NCBI RefSeq assembly: GCF_009833085.1
Contig: NZ_QRBZ01000041.1
Location: 1 to 37,311 of the forward strand
DNA length: 37,311 nt
DNA from: Nitrosomonas oligotropha
GTDB lineage: Bacteria > Pseudomonadota > Gammaproteobacteria > Burkholderiales > Nitrosomonadaceae
Direction of reading: 5' to 3'
Every line of letters begins with the position of its first letter. Position 1 is the stretch's first letter. A program made the position numbers and the translations under genes. The notes under the pieces are model-generated. The model was given only the letters and a program-made list of their open reading frames with translations. It was not told the DNA's origin and searched no databases. Positions 1 through 6,844 of the stretch are shown piece after piece.

Positions 1-22
1 TCGTGCCATAAGTTGTTGCCAT
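1..22 (-). CDS. 5' end of a truncated gene running off the left edge
   Basis: On the minus strand a GGAGG ribosome-binding site (28-32) is followed by two ATG codons (23-25 and 20-22). The second has the better 5-nt spacing and opens a frame reading MATTYGT before the window ends. Seven codons cannot identify a product. The leader sequence and tandem ATGs are the only support. Confidence 0.4.
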
Positions 23-151
23 CATATCCTCCATTGATTAAGTTAATTAACACTGCGTAACACGGCCATCGAAGCTGCAATCACAAATAGCTGTTATTGC
101 TTTCGTGGCCTTTTTTACGCAATTAAGAATAACTGATCATCAGGCTTTTAC

Positions 152-171
152 AATGAGTGGATCCACTCATT
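152..171. promoter_or_regulatory. 20-bp perfect palindrome, possible operator
   Basis: AATGAGTGGATCCACTCATT reads identically on both strands with no central loop, which suits a dimeric DNA-binding protein better than an RNA hairpin. It lies about 130 bp upstream of the truncated minus-strand gene and about 100 bp beyond the stop of the response regulator gene, so the left gene is the likelier target. The cognate regulator is unknown. Confidence 0.35.
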
Positions 172-268
172 TTCAATGATCGCTATGGGGTTTTTTAGCG
201 CGGCAAAAGAGATTTTTTTAAAGCAAGGCAGCCGCTGTGATAGGACAAAAATTGCTGTGTTCAGGAGT

Positions 269-943
269 TCAATGGGATGGCGCCGCAGGCACATTATCGG
301 GGAAAGGAATCGTTGATTTTTGCGCTCTTAATCGCAACGCAAAATTGATCAGGCTATTCGGGCCGCTCAGATCGAGTTTTCGGGAAATGTTGACGCGGTG
401 ATTTTCAACCGTTTTTTTGCTCACAAACAGTTTCTCGGCGATCTGCGGTGTCGTGAAGCCCTCGGCTATCTTATTGAGCACCTTACGTTCCGCCTTGGTA
501 AGACTCGTTATTTTTTCCAGCGATGCTTCGATCAACGCATCCTTTTCCGGCTGACTCTGCCGTATTTGCGCTAATTTTTCCATCCGGGCTTTGATGCTGT
601 TTAACAATTCCTCTTTCGTGAACGGTTTGGTGAGGTAATCATCCGCACCCATATTCATACCCGCACGGGTATCCGAGCGCGTTGACTTTGCGGTAAGAAA
701 AATAAATGCGTGAATTGCCGATTGCTGGGCTTGCTTGATTTGTGCCAGCACTTCAAAACCGTCGATTCCCGGCAGCATAATGTCGCAGATAATAATGTCC
801 GGATTCGATTCCACCGCCATTTTCACACCGGCTTCACCCGATGGCGCGCTGATGACCCGGAATCCGTAATGCGCAATAATGGCGGTGATGTTTTCGCGCA
901 ATGCATTTTCATCTTCAACCACGAGAATCAGCGGATTATTCAT
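269..943 (-). CDS. Response regulator, REC plus LuxR-type HTH
   Basis: A 224-residue two-component response regulator, presumably a cytoplasmic transcription factor activated by the adjacent kinase. The receiver domain (about 4-122) has the acidic pair E10/D11, phospho-acceptor D54 in IICDIMLPG, T84 and K106 in the LTKPF loop. A LuxR/FixJ-type helix-turn-helix occupies about 148-208, with LTKAERKVLNKIAEG and the recognition segment SKKTVENHR. The chosen ATG at 943 lies 8 nt after the kinase stop and begins MNNPLILVVEDE, the normal receiver start. An in-frame upstream ATG at 1003 would add 20 atypical residues and overlap the kinase gene. No strong Shine-Dalgarno precedes 943, suggesting translational coupling. 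The regulated genes are not evident. Confidence 0.9.
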   Translation of the reverse strand: MNNPLILVVEDENALRENITAIIAHYGFRVISAPSGEAGVKMAVESNPDIIICDIMLPGIDGFEVLAQIKQAQQSAIHAFIFLTAKSTRSDTRAGMNMGADDYLTKPFTKEELLNSIKARMEKLAQIRQSQPEKDALIEASLEKITSLTKAERKVLNKIAEGFTTPQIAEKLFVSKKTVENHRVNISRKLDLSGPNSLINFALRLRAQKSTIPFPDNVPAAPSH

Positions 944-950
944 CGCATGT

Positions 951-2468
951 TTATACCGGTAATTGAATGGTAATCGTGCAGCCGCTACCGGCCATGCTTT
1001 CAAGACTAATATCCCCGCCGTGCAATGTGATCAGCTTCTTCGCAATCATCAAACCGAGCCCGCTCCCTGGATATACCTTGGCGTTTGACGCGCGGAAAAA
1101 CGACTGAAACAGAAACGCTTGATCCTTTTCCGGAATACCGATGCCATAATCTTTAACGGTAATAAAATAAACACCATCTTGCAGTTTCACGGTCATTTCC
1201 GGGGCTTGCTTCCCTTCGGAATACTTGAACGCGTTCGACACGATATTGCGTAACACATTTCGCAGCAGAATTTCATCCATATTGACGATGCAGTCGGGTG
1301 CGTCAAAACGGTAATCCAGTTTCCTTTGCTGCTCGTTGGGTTCAACATTCGATTGCACGAATGCATTCATGAATTGCCGGAAGGGAAGATGCTTCTTGGT
1401 CAGCTCAATCTTGCCCTCGTCGATCCGGCCGATATCCAGAATGTTTTCCATCAGCTCGGTCATGCGGGTTGTTTCTTCCGCCATAATGGCTTTGTGCTTC
1501 TGAAAAAATTCGATAAAAGAAGCACTCAGTCCGGCCGATTCCATTCTCAGATCCAGCAGATCGATGCTGGAACGGATGGTCGCGAGCGGCGTGCGGAATT
1601 GATGAGACGCCAGGCTGACAAACTGGGTTTTAAAGCGGTTGAGTTCACGCTCCTTTTCCATGGCTTTTTGCAGCCGGTGCTCGGCTGTCTTGATCACCGT
1701 GATGTCATTTTCTACCGCAACGTAATTGATCAATTTTCCGGCGTCGTCATATACCGCGGCAATATTGAGATAAAGCCATATTTTTTCACCGCTCTTAGTG
1801 TAATTCAGAATTTCACCGGAAAAAATTCCGCCGCTGCGAAGTGAGCGGGCAATCTCACGGATCGTCTCGGCCGACGTTTCCTCACCCTGGAGAAAAGCAG
1901 CCGGATCAAGCCCTATAACCTCTTCCGACCGGTATCCCAGGATTTCTTCAAAACTGTTATTGATCCAGATAATTTTCTTTTCGGGATCGGTAATCATCAC
2001 GATACCGTTGGTTTTCTCAGCCACATAGGCCATCCGTTGCAGGTCCAGCTCGCTGCTTTTCCGCGCGGTAATATTTTGTAAGATACCGTACAAACCGGTG
2101 ATTTCACCGTACGCATCGAGTATCGGGTGTATCGTGGTGGTATGCCATTTGACCCGGCCATCCTGCATAACGATCATGAAATCATCGCTGCGCTCTTTCT
2201 TCGTGGCCGTGACATGAGCAATCAGGGCTTGCATTTTTTCTTTTTCAGAACCCTGGTAGAGTTGTGTGCTTTGCAACAGCTCGGCGCATTCAAAATCCTT
2301 ATCTAATTCGTAAAAATCATAGAGATAATCCGACCAGACGGTAAAATCCGTGGAGAAGACATAAGACCACTCACCGATCTCTGCGGTTTTGCACAGTAAA
2401 GACAGCCGCTTTTGCTGCGATTCGAGCGAATCAAAAGCTGCCAGATTGAAATTGGGTCTATAGTTCAT
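951..2468 (-). CDS. PAS-domain sensor histidine kinase
   Basis: A 505-residue histidine kinase with no convincing transmembrane segment, so probably a cytoplasmic sensor. Two PAS/PAC modules fill about 20-140 and 145-265; the first is divergent. A HisKA dimerisation domain carries the phospho-acceptor H289 in SHQFRTPL. The HATPase domain has the N box around N412 (NAFKYS), the G1 box DYGIGIP (440-446) and the G2 box GSGLGL (468-473), so all catalytic motifs are intact. It is followed after 8 nt by the response regulator gene, forming an operon. PAS domains suggest sensing of redox state, oxygen or a small ligand, but no cofactor-specific residues were recognised. Pairing of a HisKA-type kinase with a LuxR-type regulator is less common than HisKA_3 pairing. 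Confidence 0.93.
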   Translation of the reverse strand: MNYRPNFNLAAFDSLESQQKRLSLLCKTAEIGEWSYVFSTDFTVWSDYLYDFYELDKDFECAELLQSTQLYQGSEKEKMQALIAHVTATKKERSDDFMIVMQDGRVKWHTTTIHPILDAYGEITGLYGILQNITARKSSELDLQRMAYVAEKTNGIVMITDPEKKIIWINNSFEEILGYRSEEVIGLDPAAFLQGEETSAETIREIARSLRSGGIFSGEILNYTKSGEKIWLYLNIAAVYDDAGKLINYVAVENDITVIKTAEHRLQKAMEKERELNRFKTQFVSLASHQFRTPLATIRSSIDLLDLRMESAGLSASFIEFFQKHKAIMAEETTRMTELMENILDIGRIDEGKIELTKKHLPFRQFMNAFVQSNVEPNEQQRKLDYRFDAPDCIVNMDEILLRNVLRNIVSNAFKYSEGKQAPEMTVKLQDGVYFITVKDYGIGIPEKDQAFLFQSFFRASNAKVYPGSGLGLMIAKKLITLHGGDISLESMAGSGCTITIQLPV

Positions 2469-2623
2469 TCGAAGCCACGCTGATAAGCCGGTTAATTAAC
2501 ATTAAGAAAACAGAAAAACGCTACCGAACATATTGTAGCGAAATAAAAATATCACTTTGGAAGTATTTTGGGAATAGGGATGGACATTCAGTCCGTCTGA
2601 AAAACAAGCCGCCCATAATAAAA

Positions 2624-2645
2624 CAGCGCTAACAACGTAGCGCTG
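2624..2645 (-). terminator. Possible terminator after the YjfB-like gene
   Basis: CAGCGCTA and TAGCGCTG form a perfect 8-bp stem around a 6-nt loop, just after the stop of the small YjfB-like gene. On the minus strand it is followed by TTTTATTATGGG, a short, interrupted T tract, so termination may be weak. Confidence 0.45.
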
Positions 2646-2668
2646 CGGAAACCATTAAACCTATCAAT

Positions 2669-2872
2669 TCAGGCTGTGGTATTGACATTCTGACCCAGAT
2701 GCTGCGGCAGATTCGCCGGGGCTTGATTTGCACCGGGAATCGCTTCAATCAAAGCAAGCGCGCCCGCAGCATTTGAATCTATCGCTTTTTTAAGCACCGC
2801 TATTCCGACCGCCTGGTTCGCGCTGAATTCAGCCATTGACGTTGCCAAGCCTGCTATACCGTTAACATCCAT
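2669..2872 (-). CDS. YjfB-like small protein (putative motility family)
   Basis: A 67-residue acidic, Ala-rich protein starting MDVNGIAGLATSM and containing AVGIAVLKKAIDSNAAGALALIEAIPG. This matches the pattern of the YjfB family (Pfam 'putative motility protein'): an MDV-start, a helical segment ending in VLKKA, and a C-terminal run after an LP or IP turn. An AGGAG site lies 6 nt before the ATG at 2872 and 3 nt before an adjacent ATG at 2875; a longer frame to 2941 lacks such support. It has no signal peptide or membrane segment. Family function is not established. It lies between an unknown anchored protein and a kinase operon, with no flagellar gene in the window. Confidence 0.75.
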   Translation of the reverse strand: MDVNGIAGLATSMAEFSANQAVGIAVLKKAIDSNAAGALALIEAIPGANQAPANLPQHLGQNVNTTA

Positions 2873-2952
2873 CATATTCTCCTCTTCATGTTGAGTACCA
2901 TTAGCGGCACACCAATCAGATATTTTAGGAGTACGCGGCACATTGCCGGCGG

Positions 2953-3552
2953 TCAGTCTTTTTTCAACAGTGGCGATAAAGCGTTTTTAAGATGATTTTT
3001 CCAATCCAGGCCGACTTGCAGTGGAATTTTCACTTGCAGATCAGCATTTTCGGTATTCTTCCCTTCCAGATACAAAATATACTGCCCCAGCTCACCCAAT
3101 TTGAATGCGGTCGTAATCACTCCCGATGGATGCTGCCGCGCGGGTGTCGACATCACTTCATGCTCTTGCTGGTGTTCTTTTTCATCGATTTCAAGCTTTA
3201 CCAGACGAAGCGCCAAGGAAAAATCGCGTGCTGATTCGGGATACAGCAAATCAATCGTAATATTGAGCGATGCCGGTTCCGGTATTTTGCCGCACTGCAC
3301 AGGCACATGCGGCGAGCGGAGATCGTCCGGTGACTCATAACCTTCAGGAAGATAGTAGCCTGAATAACCGATAATGAGCGCTTCCGATTCTATCGTGCAA
3401 GCGCCGCCGCGAAAACCCTTGGGATAGGTATCGGAAAAATCCCCTTGCGAACTGGTGCGGTACAGCAAGCCGAATACAATAAAAGCGGAGATCACCGCAA
3501 TCAAAAGTGCAAACTGAAACTTGCGGACTGAGAGTTTTGATGTGGTTGACAT
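2953..3552 (-). CDS. Membrane-anchored protein of unknown function
   Basis: A 199-residue protein I do not recognise. An N-terminal membrane segment at about 13-31 (FALLIAVISAFIVFGLLY) follows basic residues, predicting a single anchor with the remainder in the periplasm. The soluble part has two cysteines (in GGACTIE and VQCGKIP) that could form a disulfide, and a C-terminal half rich in beta-type alternation (about 95-185), compatible with an Ig-like or FixH-type fold, though no family is claimed. The ATG at 3552 has no clear ribosome-binding site. It ends 78 bp before the likely start of the YjfB-like gene, so the two may be cotranscribed. Confidence 0.7.
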   Translation of the reverse strand: MSTTSKLSVRKFQFALLIAVISAFIVFGLLYRTSSQGDFSDTYPKGFRGGACTIESEALIIGYSGYYLPEGYESPDDLRSPHVPVQCGKIPEPASLNITIDLLYPESARDFSLALRLVKLEIDEKEHQQEHEVMSTPARQHPSGVITTAFKLGELGQYILYLEGKNTENADLQVKIPLQVGLDWKNHLKNALSPLLKKD

Positions 3553-3709
3553 GGCTTTTATGGACTCGGTATGAAAAGGAGGAAATTATATCAGTCAATA
3601 CCGGTTGGCATGCAGCAACTCTGTTTGATACACCTGGTCGCCTGTTTTCCGGTTACGGACTGATTCCGGTCAAACTGCTTTTTGATACGGCCGTATCAAG
3701 TAAAACGGC

Positions 3710-5311
3710 CTAGTCAGCGGCGATAATCTGATTCTTGCCGTTCTTCTTGGCGCGATATAAGGCGCCGTCGGCACGCTTGAAGAGATCTTCCTGTGATTCT
3801 CCCGGATGATACTGCGCCACACCGGCGCTGAAGGTAATTAATAAACGGTTATTGTCATGCAGGAAGAATTTCTTGGTCATGTAGCGGCGTATTCTGGATA
3901 TAGTCAGAATCGCGTCTTTCAGCGCGGTATTGGGCAACAGGATGGCAAATTCCTCGCCGCCGTAACGCGACACGACATCTTCCAGCCGCACCGTTTCCTT
4001 GACCGCTTCCACCAAATGACGCAAGGCATTGTCGCCCACGTGATGGCCATGCGTATCATTCAATAACTTGAAGTTGTCGATATCCAGCAAGGCAAAACAT
4101 AACGGCGACTGGGTGCGCGCCGCGCACGATGCCTCGCGCTGGTAGGCATTATCAAATCCGCGCCGGTTCAGTATGCCGGTCAAATGATCTTCATGGACCT
4201 TCTCGCCCATTTCCTGCAATTGGGTTTCCAGCAGACTGATCTGATTCTGCGCGGTATCGGCTTCCGCCCGGGCGGCAATCAAATCCTTGCGGTAATTGAT
4301 CATGTTTTTCTGTACTTTATTGGTCTCTTGCATGATTTCCGCAAGCAACTGATTGATCTCGTCGATATCTTCAACCTGATTGATTTTCTCCGAATAATAT
4401 TCCAGTTTCTCCTGATATTCCCCGGTGGCATCCGACAGCTCTTCCAGATTGGAAATCAGCGAAGTGACCATCTGCCGCATCGTCACCCTGGCTTTACCCA
4501 GACTTTGCTTTATTATTGCCTGTCTTTGAACGATTTCTTTCAGATATTGCTCGGCTTGCGCGATGATCTGCATATCCAGCGGCATGGATACGGTATCTTT
4601 CAGTCTGGCAAGCTGTTTTTTAATCCATTGGTCTTCCGACAACAACTCAGCGGTACTGTCCATCAGCAGATTCAATAACCGCAACAAACCTTGTTGCAAA
4701 CTGGCTTCACACTGATTGGATAATTCCAGTTTGACGCAAAACTGCTGGAAATGAACAATAAACTGATCCATCTCCGGTTTATTCTGAATTTTCCGCACCT
4801 GGGACGCCAACGAGCGCGCTTCTTCCGCCAGCGTTTCGCCATTGACTTGTTTGGCGACGATGTTTTCCAGCATTTGCGCCAGTAAATCCAGAAGCTGGCT
4901 GGTATAACCGCTGATCTCGCTGTCTTGCTTGATATTGTCAGAATCCGGAAGAAGTGGTTGCGCCTTGGCCTGAACGGCTAACGTCGTGCTATTGATCGTT
5001 ATGTTTTCAGTGGTGGCAAACTTTACCAGGGCGGTCTTATATTTTAGCCAGTTCTTTTCACTGACGGCTTGCTCCAGACTGTTGGCGCAATTCAGCAACG
5101 TGGGCGTATGACGCGGAAATTCTTTCGCCAGCTCAGTCAGCAATTTCGCGGTAATGGCTGAAATTTGATTCTCCGGATTACCGGCGATCTGATCATACAG
5201 TTTGTGATAATTATCCGGTGTCGGGGAAATTTTAAGGATCGCAAGTTGCTTTAATGTTTCACGTGCAATCACGGAAGGATTCAGATTGGTGTCTTTTGTA
5301 TCTTGATTCAT
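3710..5311 (-). CDS. Diguanylate cyclase (GGDEF protein)
   Basis: A 533-residue soluble protein predicted to make cyclic di-GMP from two GTP. The C-terminal GGDEF domain (about 370-533) has the active-site signature GGEEF at 451-455. The motif RLED at 442-445 lies exactly five residues upstream, matching the RxxD inhibitory I-site, so product inhibition is likely retained. The first about 300 residues are mainly helical with long heptad-like stretches (about 270-365), probably a dimerising sensory region, beginning with the PTPDNYHKLYDQIAG pattern seen before GGDEF domains in proteobacteria. No EAL domain, signal peptide or membrane segment is seen. It is a single-gene unit; the input signal is unknown. 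Confidence 0.93.
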   Translation of the reverse strand: MNQDTKDTNLNPSVIARETLKQLAILKISPTPDNYHKLYDQIAGNPENQISAITAKLLTELAKEFPRHTPTLLNCANSLEQAVSEKNWLKYKTALVKFATTENITINSTTLAVQAKAQPLLPDSDNIKQDSEISGYTSQLLDLLAQMLENIVAKQVNGETLAEEARSLASQVRKIQNKPEMDQFIVHFQQFCVKLELSNQCEASLQQGLLRLLNLLMDSTAELLSEDQWIKKQLARLKDTVSMPLDMQIIAQAEQYLKEIVQRQAIIKQSLGKARVTMRQMVTSLISNLEELSDATGEYQEKLEYYSEKINQVEDIDEINQLLAEIMQETNKVQKNMINYRKDLIAARAEADTAQNQISLLETQLQEMGEKVHEDHLTGILNRRGFDNAYQREASCAARTQSPLCFALLDIDNFKLLNDTHGHHVGDNALRHLVEAVKETVRLEDVVSRYGGEEFAILLPNTALKDAILTISRIRRYMTKKFFLHDNNRLLITFSAGVAQYHPGESQEDLFKRADGALYRAKKNGKNQIIAAD

Positions 5312-5684
5312 AGATATTTCGCGCGGTTGCTAACCCCTATCCCTCATCGTATGATTTTTCATCGCGGTACAAATAGTTTCTTGACTCTAATCGCCCTATC
5401 TCTGCCTTACTCACCGCCTGGACGGGTTGAATTATAATCCTTAATAACCAATAACGTCATTCTTCGTGTCGCTTATAATGATCAGTGAGCCAGCCTCATT
5501 TTGCAAGAACATTCTGAGGGTGACATAAGAAGATGAGAGGCTTCCTCAGATTAGCTGAATAGCAATACTTATCATTCGAATCATTTTATTGCCGCCCAGT
5601 ATAATCGACGCTGCCTATTTCAGCGCCACGATTAGAATGAAAAAACAAGCGCTAATCTAACGATGCAGTGAACAGTGGGGCCCA
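5312..5684. other. 373-bp intergenic region between cyclase and CDF genes
   Basis: No gene-like frame is seen. It holds the candidate cyclase promoter and, near the CDF stop, a weak inverted repeat (GATTAG at 5630-5635 with CTAATC at 5652-5657) whose loop contains a T-rich run on the minus strand. That may be a poor terminator for the CDF gene. Confidence 0.4.
5431..5460 (-). promoter_or_regulatory. Candidate sigma-70 promoter for the diguanylate cyclase gene
   Basis: On the minus strand a perfect TATAAT (5431-5436) lies 18 bp downstream of ATGACG (5455-5460), which matches four of six positions of the -35 consensus. It would give a leader of about 115 nt. Supported only by consensus match. 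Confidence 0.35.
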
Positions 5685-6842
5685 TCAAACCTTAAACCGT
5701 ACCTGTATTGCATTGATATACGGCAACATGGAAACAGCTTGTTCAAGTTCCCGCACCAGATATTTAGCCTCGTCAGTGCCATGTAGGATTTCAATCGGCA
5801 AATCCAGCTCCACATCGATCGCACCGGACAAGTAGTGCAATGTCATCGCTTCGACCGATGCAACCGGCAATTGCGGCCAACGCTGTTTGAGTTCGGCGAT
5901 GACTTCCTCACGTGAAGGTAAATCGTTGCAAGGCGAACCGGTTTCGTCATTTTCCGGATCGATATGCACTGTCACGTCGGTCACCTCTTCCACCTGTTGC
6001 AGCAGACGCCGCCGGACACTGTCGCCGATTTGATGACCTTCCGACACACTCAAACGGGGATCGACCTGGATATGCACATCGACGAAAGCGTTCCCGGCGC
6101 TTTTCCGGGTGCGGAGTGTATGAATCGAGCGCACCCCATGCACGGCGTGAATGTGCTGCCGGATCGCGCTGACTTTTTCCGGCTCCAGCGCCACATCGAT
6201 CAATTCCAGCGTGCTCGAACGCACCAAGCCAAAGCCGATCTTGGCGATCATGGCGGCCACCGCCACGGCAGCCACCGCGTCCAAATACGGATAACCGAGC
6301 ATCACGCCGCTAATGCCGATCAATACCACAATCGACGAGAAAGCATCGGAGCGGCTGTGCCACGCGCTGGCCATCAGCAGATCCGAACGCAAACGCTGCG
6401 CAGCGGACATCGTATAGCGATAAATCCACTCTTTGGAAATCACCGATAACAGTGCAATCAGCAGCGCCAACAGAGTGAAATCCAGCGCCACTGCCGGATC
6501 GTTGAGCCGCTTAACTGCTTCATAGGCAATACCGGCCGCAACGCCGGTCAATACCATGCCGAGACTGACCGTTGCCAAGGTTTCAATCCGTCCGTAACCA
6601 TAGGGATGCACCTCATCGGCGCTTTTGTGCGAATGTTTGGCGGCGTACAGCACGATGAATCCGGTCAGCAAATCGGATAACGAATGGATCCCGTCGGCAA
6701 TCAACGCCTGTGAATTGGCAAACCACCCGATGACGATTTTTGCAACGCCCAAGATAAAATCCACCGCCGATCCGACGAGCGTAACTTTACGCACTTCCCG
6801 GTAGCGCTGCGGCCGGTTGGCCGGATCGGAGGATGAGTGCAC
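5685..6842 (-). CDS. Cation diffusion facilitator metal exporter
   Basis: A 385-residue inner-membrane transporter of the CDF family, which exports divalent metals by proton antiport. About six membrane segments lie in residues 20-215, followed by a cytoplasmic ferredoxin-like C-terminal domain with metal-type histidines (DVHIQVDP, DVTVHIDPE) and a second C-terminal extension (about 305-385). The transport site is H53xxxD57 in segment 2 and H162xxxD166 in segment 5. This HD-HD arrangement is usually associated with zinc transport, so zinc is inferred, not shown. Translation appears to start at GTG 6842, 2 nt after the protease stop, with no separate ribosome-binding site, so expression is probably coupled to the protease gene. 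Confidence 0.9.
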   Translation of the reverse strand: MHSSSDPANRPQRYREVRKVTLVGSAVDFILGVAKIVIGWFANSQALIADGIHSLSDLLTGFIVLYAAKHSHKSADEVHPYGYGRIETLATVSLGMVLTGVAAGIAYEAVKRLNDPAVALDFTLLALLIALLSVISKEWIYRYTMSAAQRLRSDLLMASAWHSRSDAFSSIVVLIGISGVMLGYPYLDAVAAVAVAAMIAKIGFGLVRSSTLELIDVALEPEKVSAIRQHIHAVHGVRSIHTLRTRKSAGNAFVDVHIQVDPRLSVSEGHQIGDSVRRRLLQQVEEVTDVTVHIDPENDETGSPCNDLPSREEVIAELKQRWPQLPVASVEAMTLHYLSGAIDVELDLPIEILHGTDEAKYLVRELEQAVSMLPYINAIQVRFKV

Positions 6843-6844
6843 GG

